64,000 bases of DNA from a virus: positions 21,586-85,585 of the IMG/VR virus record IMGVR_UViG_3300024264_001700, one strand, 5' to 3'. Shown one piece after another: positions 42,795-54,400 of the stretch. The notes beneath the pieces were generated by a model. That model searched no databases, was not told the origin of the DNA, and was given only the letters and a program-made list of their open reading frames with translations. A program made the translations under genes and the position numbers. Numbering within the stretch: position 1 is the first letter of the stretch; each line of letters starts with the position of its first letter.

Positions 42795-44858
42795 TTAGTT
42801 TCCAGTATAGATAATATAATTTAATGCCAAGTAAGGATTCATAATGTCCATAGGCGTACCTAAATTTTGTGTAGTTTTGATACCGCCACTTGAGGGCAAA
42901 GCTTGACCGGCTTGTGACCCTGTAGGTGCATCATATTGAATAGCTTGAGTATCTAATGGAGCACCAGTATTGTCTCTAATTGCATAGTATTGTGAACCTG
43001 CATCGCCTCTAAGATCGTGTTCGTGTTCAGGTAAATTAGAAACATCAATTGTAGCTTTTTCGTTACCTAAATTGTTGCCTACTGCTGTGGCACCACTACT
43101 AGTAACTCTGCCCGCGGCACTATCATTCATATTGTCTAAACCTAAAGGAAATCTACCTCTCATATCAGGTAATGCAAATAAGTTCACGCCGCCGTCATCT
43201 AAGAAGTCTGGATCTAAGAACGAATATCCTATTTTTTGGAATAGTGCAGTAAACTCTGATTTTAAAACCTGTCTTCCATCACAAAGTAACCATCCATTTG
43301 GTTCTTCGGCGCCACCAAATGGCAAAATAATGCCAATCGGCAAAGTAGGTAATCCACTTAAAAAATTAAGTCTATTTACTTTATAAATGCCTTGATCTGA
43401 TCCGTAATTTTTATTTACTAAAACTTCTAATCTATCATCAGTAGAAAATAATTCTTCTTTTGTAGATATGAATCCATCTCCAACTGTAGTAACAAATGTT
43501 TTTGTATTTTCTCCTGATTTACCATCAAAGGAAAAACTTGATGCACTTACATCGCCTTCCATTCTAAAAGTTGTAGCAGTAGTTAATCTCTCCGATGATC
43601 CAGATCTACCCGATACAGTTCCGTCTAAATTTCCTTGGAATTGACCGAAAAATGTGTTAGCATAAATTTGATCAAATCTATTAATATTTGTACCTATATT
43701 AAATACGCCATTTTCACTCGGTGAAATATTGCCTGACGAAAGTACACCTTTAATTATTGCATCGCCATTAACATATATATTTCTACCTACACCGATTCCG
43801 CCTAATGTAGTAATAGACCCTTCATCTTCTGCAAGACTGTTTTCGCTATTCTTAACAATTATCCTGCCTAATGTAGTGTCTGTCGACGAAGGACTTAATT
43901 GTATATTACCTATGACATCTAACGCTTGATCAGGATCTAAGTTATTAATACCTACATTTTGCGAAGAATCAACTCTAATAACAGTTTTAGTAGTTGCGCC
44001 ATCTTTTACTCTAATATCTAAATTACTACCCGAAGATGTATGCTGTATAATACCTTGATTACCTTCAGCTTGAATTTTAAGTTGTCCTGTTGTTCCGACT
44101 TCTAATCCTAAATCATTTTTTACTCTTAAACTAAAATTTGTTGTACTAGGAGAATCTGAACGCAATAAGTCATTTGCACTAACAACTTTTGTACCATCAG
44201 TAGGGTCATTTGTTACTTTTACATTTAATGCTTGCTCAGCAACTCCATTAAATTTATAAGCATCGTTTGTATTACTTAAATTAAATCCTTTTTTGATTCC
44301 GGCAGTAAACCCTTGTATCGTAGTTTTAGGAAAAAATTCATCGTTGGATATTATACCTACAGTTACATCTCTTATATCAATTTTTAATACAGTATATTCT
44401 ACATTATCTTGGCCTATTAATGTTACAGGAGTTGCGCCTGTAACTAATCCATCTGAGAAACTAGGGCCAACTAATACCCAGCCAGCGCCTGTATATAAAT
44501 ATAATTGTTGGTTATCTGTGTCTACCCAAAGGTCACCGCTATTAGATATACTAGCAATCGGTTCTGACGTTCCCTTTTTTAGACCTGAAGCAGAAAGCCA
44601 GCTTGTTCCGTCATATATTTTAAGCTGATCTACTCCCTCTGAACTGTCGTACCATAGTTGACCTTCTACAGGTCTTTCAGGAGCATTTGGTGCTGCAAAG
44701 TTTTCAAGCAAGTGTAAAAAATTTTCACCTATTACTTGTCCGTAGTCAGTTCTAAATCTACCCGGAATGCTTAAACTAGTATCAGTGTTAATGGTATTAT
44801 CCTGTACTGTTATTTCACCTTTATTTGCTTCGTCTGTGTATCTTATTTCATATGCCAT
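42795..44858 (-). CDS. Tail collar domain protein with shared N-terminal module
   Basis: A 687-residue protein. The N-terminal module (TSLSIPGRFRTDYGQVIGEN, LLENF, GQLWYDSS, GDLWVDT) is shared with the two genes downstream. At about residues 510-580, GIILPFGGAEEPNGWLLCDG followed by LPDMRGRFPLG is the phage tail collar domain (PF07484). The end is Gly/Thr-rich. GGAG precedes the ATG. Probable distal fibre or short-tail-fibre-like protein. Confidence 0.8.
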   Translation of the reverse strand: MAYEIRYTDEANKGEITVQDNTINTDTSLSIPGRFRTDYGQVIGENFLHLLENFAAPNAPERPVEGQLWYDSSEGVDQLKIYDGTSWLSASGLKKGTSEPIASISNSGDLWVDTDNQQLYLYTGAGWVLVGPSFSDGLVTGATPVTLIGQDNVEYTVLKIDIRDVTVGIISNDEFFPKTTIQGFTAGIKKGFNLSNTNDAYKFNGVAEQALNVKVTNDPTDGTKVVSANDLLRSDSPSTTNFSLRVKNDLGLEVGTTGQLKIQAEGNQGIIQHTSSGSNLDIRVKDGATTKTVIRVDSSQNVGINNLDPDQALDVIGNIQLSPSSTDTTLGRIIVKNSENSLAEDEGSITTLGGIGVGRNIYVNGDAIIKGVLSSGNISPSENGVFNIGTNINRFDQIYANTFFGQFQGNLDGTVSGRSGSSERLTTATTFRMEGDVSASSFSFDGKSGENTKTFVTTVGDGFISTKEELFSTDDRLEVLVNKNYGSDQGIYKVNRLNFLSGLPTLPIGIILPFGGAEEPNGWLLCDGRQVLKSEFTALFQKIGYSFLDPDFLDDGGVNLFALPDMRGRFPLGLDNMNDSAAGRVTSSGATAVGNNLGNEKATIDVSNLPEHEHDLRGDAGSQYYAIRDNTGAPLDTQAIQYDAPTGSQAGQALPSSGGIKTTQNLGTPMDIMNPYLALNYIIYTGN

Positions 44859-44861
44859 TTA

Positions 44862-45464
44862 TTAGACTCCTGACAAACTTTGGATTCTTACAGTGTAGTC
44901 AATTTGTATTAATCGGTTTAAACTTTTTTGTACAGGATGGAAGATAACATGTGTTATTAATCTTCCGTCGCCTGTAGGACTATAACTACGTAATCCTAAC
45001 TCGTCGAACACAAATGGACTTTCTTGAGTATTTGCATTATCAAATGCATCTTGTCCAGCTGGTTCGCCATAATCAAGTAAGCATGATACAAAAACATCTG
45101 TATAGTTTGTGCCACTTACGTGTCTAATTTCTAGTTTATTACGTGCAGGATCTGTATTATTAGCATTTCTGTCATCTACAATTTTGCTAAATGTTTGTCT
45201 ATATAAACTGGCATTAGTTCCAGTTGTGTTTGGTGTTAGATATGTAATTATACCAGTTGGGTCTACACTAGTCCCACCACTTCCAAAACTCATTTCACTA
45301 ATAAAACCTTGTCCTGCATTACTTAAACTTTCTGCAAGAGCAATACTCATATTCTCATAGTGGATTGCATTTCGCTTATCGATTAAAATCTCGTTAGATT
45401 CTGGATCAAAGATCTTTATATGTCCTTGTACAAGAATACCACTTTTATCATTAATATCTGTCAT
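44862..45464 (-). CDS. Virion structural protein of marine phage type
   Basis: A 200-residue protein (DKSGILVQGHIKIFDPESNE at the N-terminus, KRNAIHYENMS next). This start resembles a small structural protein common in marine phages. AGGAAAA precedes the ATG and a late promoter lies 20-26 bases upstream. Beta-rich, no membrane segment. It sits in the position where T4 has gp8-type wedge genes, but I cannot show homology. Confidence 0.7.
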   Translation of the reverse strand: MTDINDKSGILVQGHIKIFDPESNEILIDKRNAIHYENMSIALAESLSNAGQGFISEMSFGSGGTSVDPTGIITYLTPNTTGTNASLYRQTFSKIVDDRNANNTDPARNKLEIRHVSGTNYTDVFVSCLLDYGEPAGQDAFDNANTQESPFVFDELGLRSYSPTGDGRLITHVIFHPVQKSLNRLIQIDYTVRIQSLSGV

Positions 45465-45482
45465 TTTTGTTTTCCTACAACG

Positions 45483-45490
45483 TATTTATT
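45483..45490 (-). promoter_or_regulatory. T4-type late promoter (AATAAATA)
   Basis: AATAAATA on the minus strand about 19 bases upstream of the ATG at 45464. It overlaps the last codons of the giant gene, so the 200-residue protein and the tail genes after it can be transcribed without the giant gene. Confidence 0.65.
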
Positions 45491-48400
45491 CCAATAACCC
45501 ACTGTCACTGTCACGTACGAATCTAGCTATATTATTATTAGATTCAACAAGTGATTCCCCAGGAGTTGTCCATGTTTTTCCGATTTTTCTTACTACTGTT
45601 ACTTGTAAATTTTCTTGTGGTACAAAATTTAGTATTAAAGAATTTGATTTCCAAGATATTCCATTCCATGTAAATATATATTCACTTTGCATATGCTGTG
45701 TGCCTATAGTTGGACTTAGTGGTCTTGTATTATCTGTAAAGTCAAACTCTGGTAATATAAATTCTCCTGGAGTTAAAACATCTCCTTCGCTCGAATCTAA
45801 TGCCAATGTTTGATCAAAAATATCTATTTCATTTTTTCTAAGTCTTCTACCCGCATAAAATACTTCAAATTCATTTAAATTATTAGGCACAAAATCTAAA
45901 GCAAAGTTACTCGATATGCCATCAGTTGTAAAGTTTTGTGTAATTATTTGATCTCTGTACGGAATTGTTTTTGATATTCCTTGATCAAAAACATTAGTTC
46001 CTGCATTGATTATATCCTTTGTACCAGTACCGAGTGTTCCTCGTCTTAGCTGTCTTAATAAATTACCTTCTTTTACTAGATATTCAATACGTTCGCCTTC
46101 AATAAAAATTACACCAGGTATATTTTTACCTTTATTAGGTTCAGGTAATTTAGTTCCGTCTATAACTTCAATACGCAAGTCATAATAATTTAAATCTTGT
46201 GATAATGTAGTAGTAGCACTATCTAATCTTTTAAAGTGTGTTCTGTTTAACATATCTTTAAACTGTCTAAATGCAAAGGTATTAGTTACTACTGGTGCAG
46301 CAAAATGTATAATATCTATTACATCGTTAGGATTAGGTAATTCTAAAAGTTGTACTTTTTTCAAGTCACTAGTTATATGATAATCTACAGTAGGTGATAA
46401 TAATTCACCATTTATACTTACCCAAACATATTGTGCATCTATAGCAGGATAACGTAGTTCAATTTCACCTCTAGTAAGTCTATGATAAATTACAAACTCA
46501 TCTTGACCTTCGGAAATAATCGATCTAGCAACAACGTCTAAATTGATTCTTTCAGTTTGTAATATATCGTGATTTGTAAATTTAATCACTTCAATTAAAC
46601 TATTATCTGCGGGCGGCACTTTAAATGTTACATCTGTTCCATCTATTGTATATTCGCCGTCTGTTACAACATATATTTCAAGAATATCACCTTCATTTCC
46701 TGTGCCAGGTGTTAATTCTATAGCATTATTAAATATATCAAATCTCCACTGTGCAGGGAAAGTTATAGTTTCTCCATTTAATATTACAAGTAAATCGTTA
46801 ACAGTAATAGATGCTCCGGGCTGCTGGAACAAATCTAAACTATACTGTGTAGTACCTACTAGTTCTTCGCTTAATTCGTCATACTCAACTATTCGATTAT
46901 TAGAATCAACAACAAACTGTTTGTTATATCCTGGATTTAATATTTTATTATCTACTTTTATAATTGTATTATGTTGAGTTGGTAATTTATACAAAGGAGA
47001 TTGTGTTAAATTATATAATACACTCGAACCATCACCTTTAAATACGTCTTTTGTAACTTGACTATAATTTATTTTTGTGTTATCATAAAATACAATATAA
47101 TTTACCTGAGCATTCTCTGAAGGCGGAGTATCAAATCGTATTAAAAGATTTCCTTTTAAGTTTTTGTTGGTACTATCAGTTGAGTCGTAATTTACTAGAG
47201 TAGTGCTTACTTGTACGCCGTCAATAGTTGCAAATACATCTAATAGATCTGTGTAATCAACATCAACAATAACTTCGTATTTTACGCCATCGCCGACAAA
47301 TGCATCAGCTGTTAGTATTTTTTGTTGTCCTGCACTAATAGTAATAATGTTAAGTTCTTTTTCACTATCTGGTACTTCATTTAATGTTACTGTGTTATTA
47401 ACAAAATCAATAGTATACTTGTCATTTGATAATATTACATTATCTAATTTTACTATTACAGCATCTTTAGTACTAGGAGTAAGTTCTAAATTAAATTCTA
47501 CAGTACCGTCAGTTTTATAACTTTGTGAATAAATTTTTCCTTGTCCGTCACCTTCTCTATGATATACTTTAATATCAAGAGTATCTACTAGTTGTCCTGG
47601 AACAAGTTCTTCAGGACCTTTAGACGTTGTAGGTGTAACAAAGCCGTCACCGTCAACAATAATATCTTCTGCATTTATACCCTGGGCAGTTTGATAGTTT
47701 AAATCTCCGCCACTAAGTGCCGTATCGTAACTTTCTGTATCCGGAGTAACACTGCCGTCACTTGTATTTTTTCTTATAATTAATACATCTCCATCAGCAA
47801 CAATAATACCCAACTCATCTAGGAAAATTGTATCTGTTGTGCCGTCGCCGATCAAGCTATTAATTATTACACCGGTATAATCAAATTTGCCGCTATCAAA
47901 ATTTGGATCATCAATTCTTACACCGTTAAGATATACATTATATTCTGTATCTTGTTCTAATGGCTGGCTTAATTTTATACTAATAGTTGAACCGTCAAAT
48001 GTAAATATTTCATCTTCATATGTATTATCATATATGTCCCATGAAGTACTATACCATTCTCCAGATCCCCAACCAGCAGGTCCTTCAAAATCAAAACTTC
48101 TTACTTCAACGCCGCCGTAATCAACACCGTCCATAAGTTGTGCAAAATTCATCGAACCATCATTGTTTTCACCTATACCAAACATTCCTGTAGTAGGATT
48201 GTATCCGTATGCTAATCTATCTTGTGCAGTAAGCATACTAATAGGCTTATAATAATCAATTACAATTTCTGCACCTACATTAGGCGGAGTAGTAAATATT
48301 ATTTGTCCTTGTTCTCTTGTATAAGTTTTATCTAAATTTTCTGTATTTGCAAATGTATAACGACTTCTTAATTGTTCTTTATTATCTATTAATACTTTTA

Positions 48401-51400
48401 CTTTGGTATTATTTAGATCCATAGGAAAATTTAAGTCAAAAACAAATTTAGATCCTGTTCCGTAGTAAGTTTCTGATTCAGTTAATTCAGCAATATATAC
48501 GTTGCCACTAATTCTATCAAATTTTACTTTAATATTTGCTGTACGTGCAAGACCGTTACCTAAAATTACACTTGCTGTTGCAGATGTACCATCGTCTTCT
48601 TGTGAGCCTATAATTTCAATATCTGGTTTAGATATGTATCCTGATCCAGCATTAGTAACTTTGATTTCTACAATTTTTCCTTGGCTTATATAAGCTTCGG
48701 CTGTTGCATTCTGGCCGCCGCCGCCGGTTATAATAACTTTTGGCTTTGTAAGATATCCTGATCCTGGATTTGCTATTTTAATTTGTGTAATTTCGTATCC
48801 TACATTATCTAACCAGTGCTTCCTTGGATACTCGAGCATAATATCATCTATGCCTATAAGTTGTGTTTCTTGTGCTTTAACTTTAGAAGTTTGTATACTT
48901 TTTGTATTTTCAGAATAAAAAGGAGGTAAATCAAAATCTGTTGTGGAGCTTCTTGTATTATCAAAAGCATCATAATCTGTTACAAATTCTCGTATAGTCG
49001 AACTATATGGTTTTGCTTCATTAATAAAATCTGTATAACTTGGTAAAGTATTGTTTTGGAAGTTTCTAGGCTGATCTAAAACTCCTTTATTATGTTTACC
49101 TTTTATAAAGCTAGTCTTAAATGCCCAATCTACATTATTTTGTTCTGAGAATATATATCTTAAACTTGCAAACCATAACTTATTATATTCTACAGATAAG
49201 TTATCTACAAACAAATTATCTCTTATTGTTTCTAATATAATTCTTGTTTCTTTAATAGGCTGAGAATCGTAAAAATAACTATCGTATGAACGATTGTCAT
49301 ATCCGATAGAGTTACCTGCTAAATCATATAATGCATCTGAGAATTGTATAGAACCGTTTTGTCTGCCTATAGTTTCATAATTTACTGTATAGTCATCTAC
49401 AGATTCATTTGCTATTTTACGCAATAATAACCAACCGCCTGTACTAATATTAGCAATTTTTACTGTATCGCCTATTGTAGCCTCTAATCCTAATAATTCA
49501 TAACTTTGGTCTACTTCGTAATCGATATCAGTAAATTCATTTATACCTTCTTGGTACCAATCAATATAATTCCAAAATAAGTTAACATCAAATTCTTGTA
49601 CTTGATATCTAAACCAGGTTTTTTCATCATAGTTTAATCTATAAATTGACCACTTGCCGAATACTGTTGAATCATTATTAACTAATACAGAAAATGGTCT
49701 AACACTTATTAATGTATTGCTTTCATAATTATTACCTTGTGATTCTACATTTATATTTGTAATTTGTCCTAGATTATTAATTGTAATATCAAAAGAGGCA
49801 CCATTACCGTTACCTATAATAGAATATGTAGGAGCAACTTTGTAGCCTCTACCAGGATTTATAATTCTAACTCTTACAATTCTACCATTTTGTATAACAG
49901 GTTCAAGTATTGCCTGTTCTGCTTTCGATATACCTACAAATTGTAATTCTGATGTTGTATCAATTACTGCATCATATTGACTACTTAATTGAGTAGGTGC
50001 AACTTGTGCTTGTGATAATGGACTTAAATTATATAAATCAGCAATGATATTCTTTTTGAGTATCATATTCACACGTTCTATTACTTGCTTCAATGCTTCT
50101 TCACGGTTAACAAACATACTTTGTCTTGGTCTAAATTTGTTTCCATATCTATATTTTGGAGAAAGTGTGATATCCGGAACTACTTTAAGATTTGTATCAT
50201 ATCCAACAAGACTATCAAACCATTTTTGTTCTATTTCTGTATTCAATCTACTTGTTTCAAGACCTTCACTTATAATCTGATACTGATTATGTACATTTTG
50301 GTCTATTGTATCTTCAGTCCATCTTATCGATAAAACAATATCTTTGTTATTAATAAAAGAACTAATATTGTGCATTGTTAGTCGATTAGCTGAAAGAAAG
50401 TTTACATGTCGATACCCTTGTGCAGAAGGATTAGTAATTAATTTTGTAACATCTAATGCACTAATTGTTCTATCTTCTAAAGACGGAACTGTTGCTTTGT
50501 TCTTTACCCAGAAGTAGTTTTTAACAAAATATGCATTAGATACAGAATCATAAAACGTTTTTTGTGTATAGATTGCATCACTGTATATACTCTGGCCGCT
50601 GACGCCTTTTAATAATCCTTCTTCGGTATCAGCAATTTCGTCATACTCACTAGGTGTAAATTCTGATTCTACCCATTCGTATACATCTACACTTGTATTA
50701 AATTCTAATTTATTAAATGCACCATTTTGATAAATCGTGTCGCCTTGATAAGGGTATGTAAATCTAGCTTCGCTAATGTCCCACCATAATTTTCCAACGT
50801 TTTCTTCAGCCCAAAATTTCTCTTCATCGTATACACCTGCAACTGCACTTACATTATATCGAGCAGGATCAAACGGAATCTTATATGTTAATTCTTGTTC
50901 TGCAGGACCTGCAATTTTTCCTTGTATCGGATCTATCCAATCTAAGTAAGTTAGTATTTGATCTGTTCTTTTGTTATAAAGGAAAATATTTTCAATTTTA
51001 CTTGTATCAACTGGAGCAATTTTTTCTCTTGTTTTAGTCCATGCTGTTTTACCCGAATCTTTACGATATTCTAAAACTGTTCCTCTAGACTTTTGATTTA
51101 ATGTTCCGTCTGGCAATATAATAGGAGCAGTACGTGTCCACTCTGTATTATCAAAGTCTCTATCTTCAATAACTAAGCCTGGAGTAATATCAGCGTTAGC
51201 AACATATGCTATACCGTCATATTCTACTATAGAGCCTTTTTTGTACGATTTATTTTTTGAAAATACATCGTAATCGTTTAAGATCATATTTGTCATACCC
51301 ATATAGACATGATTATTATTAATTTTTAAATTTTCACCTAACAATATTGCATCTTTATCACGTAAGACTAGATCTTCTGCAAAAAGATATTTCTGTTCAA

Positions 51401-54400
51401 TTTTTTCATAGTGATAAACTACACCCGAATCTTTATTAGAACCTGCAAATCTAGTAAAGTTATTATCAAACGCAGTTTCGCCTGTATCAAAAATAGTAGG
51501 TATTACACTATCGCCGTTTGCACTAGTAATAAAAATGCCATTATTAGTTGCAGCTACAGTAAAGCCAAACAATTCAGATTCTTCATTGCTAGGACTATAT
51601 AGCATTTGACCTTTTGTAAATCTTGTTCCATTAAACTGATATACATGGACCTTACCTTGATCTATTTTATTAATATCATCAAATGGTTCGCCGATTGCTA
51701 TAGTGTTTCCGTCTGGACTGATTGATATAGAATTAGCAAAACCGGTATTTGGTATATCTGGATAGATAGACTGATCTAAATAAAATTTATCATTAATCTT
51801 TCTATATACTAAAACTATAGTTTCAGGAGTTGAATTTGTTTCTTGTGTACTAGTTGTAATTAGAACGTCACCTGTAGTACTTAATTCAAATTTTTCACCA
51901 AATCTAATTATGTTAGTTTCTGGATCAAAAAATACTTCATCTTTAGCATTAAATTGCTCTGTCCATTCATTTGGATTAAACCTGCGATTTAATTCAATAC
52001 TATTAGGAGTTATATCATCATTTGCTTTATACAGTTTTTCGTTATACACTACAATCGAATCAACATTATACGATGCATTTTTATCAAAATCTGCAAAATC
52101 ATATGCAACAAATCCACTATTGTTAGGAATGTAACCTAAATAATCGATTCCAGTTGGAACAATATCCCATTGAAAATAGTTAAATGACGAATTTGCCGAA
52201 ATGTTAGTTTTTGCAACAAATAACCTATTGTTTCCGCTATCAGGACCATCATATTTTACTATTTCACCAGCTCTGTATGGTATTACAGGATCATATTCTC
52301 CTCTATAATCTTTATCAATACCGTAAACAAAGCTTATATTTTTCCAGTATAAATTATTTGTAACTAATATAGGATTATTAATATCTTGAATAAAATTAAT
52401 TAATGTTTCGTAGTATTCACCTCTAAATACTACAATATCTCCTTGCACATAATCTAAGTTTAAATCAAACTTACCGCGATATCTTAATGATTGCTCATCA
52501 TCAAGACCATGTGTTAAAAATTCTATAGTACCAAAGTTATTTAAAGACTCGTCGCCTTCTGAACTTACAGAAATATAATATTTACTATTAACTTGTTTTA
52601 CATTTATTCTAGATCCAAACTTTCTGTCATTTCCTCTATACCTAGAAACTATACTTCTAATGTATGTATATGCGCCGTTTTCACTACGTCTATATACAGA
52701 TATAACACCTTCATTATCAAATTTCTTTTCGCCAAAACTATCAACCGGTATGTTATATACTTGTGTATAATCTTTATTAAACGAACTAGGTAAACTTGCA
52801 CTTCTCGAATCACCACTTCTAGTTTGCTCATTATATAACCAGTATTCGTCATTTACTAAGTCTGCATTCTCCACAAGTGGCATAAAGAATGTTCCTGTTG
52901 AATCATTTATTACGTTATTTTTTACAACAAAAAGTTTGCCTATATTATCAGCTGTGTTTACAAGTGAAAATCCTACATCAACACTATCAATAACTCCCAT
53001 ATCTCTATCTGGATCAGCTGCTCCTCTATATAAGTCATTACCTAATCTAGTAAATTCATATCTAGCAATATTAGTATTGTATAATTCAAAGTTTCCGCCA
53101 TAGGTAGTACCGTCGTACTCTTGTAGGATTTTTACATACACTCTTACACGTAGGAAATCTCTTTGATAGAACATTACTTCTGCTGCACTAGTATTGTAAC
53201 TGGTTAATGCAAGTCCGCCAAATTCATTAAAAGGTATTTGTTTATCAACAATTATATCTCCACCATTTGGTCTTTCTGTAAGAACATTTCCTACATAATG
53301 ATATCTAGCCTGCGGTTCAAATGGATCTCCATTAAAATCAAATTCTGAATATTCAAATTCAATAAATCCATCCCAGATATCAAATACATCATGAGATTTA
53401 TTTATAATACTATCTTGAAATCCAAATTGTGTTAAATCAGTAGTAAAGTTTTCGTTTGACTGTAGTTCTAATTTTATACTTTCTCCTGAAACTATAGAAT
53501 TAAATTCATCAGTGTTTGGAGTTCTAAATACAAATATATCTGCAGGATAATCTGCTGGGGTATTATAAGGATTTCCTGAATAAGATAAATTTAATATTTG
53601 ACTTGCTTGTTTTTTTATTCCTGTATAATCGCCTATTGTAGATGTTGTATTAAGTAAATTAAAATATTGATTCTTAACTCTAGATTCTTCAGATCTTACT
53701 AAGTCTACATATACTAAACCATTTCCAGTATCATAAAACTCAGTACCATTATTATAAGGGTCTGTTTCAATAAGCCAAAATCCTCCTACTACATCAGGTG
53801 TAAGATTTTCTGCTATTAATGAATATGTACCAACTAGGTTATCATCATTTACAAACATAACTCCTGTTTGTTCAAAAACTCCGGTTGTATTTTCTAGATA
53901 TAAAACAGTAGTTCCGCCTTGTTCTCCTACAAAAACAACTGTTCCGGCTGCTGTTGTAGTTTCTAAAAAATCTCCTATTATTGGAAGAACAGTATATTCC
54001 GGGATACGTACTATAACTTCTACCTTGTTTTTAATTTCAAACGCACCTGTTAAGTCTGTAGCTTTAATATCTAATAAGTTATTCCATGGCTCGTATGCAT
54101 CATTTATATTTGGATTGTTTTTCGAATATAAATTATATTGTAAATGTATAGTGTCTCCAACTGATGATGCAAGATACTGTTGTAGAGGTGCTCTAACTAA
54201 TACATGTCCTCTTCCTGTCTCAGGGTTATTGACATAGTTATTATTAAGACCAGGAGTTCCAGTAATTAATAATGCTAATAATGTACTATCAACTGTATCG
54301 TCATTAATAAAATCAGTGTAACTACCGAAAGTGTTATACGACTGGCTGCCGATTGCTGGTAAAATATCTCTATTTGCTCTCCATAAACTTTCTTTATAAT

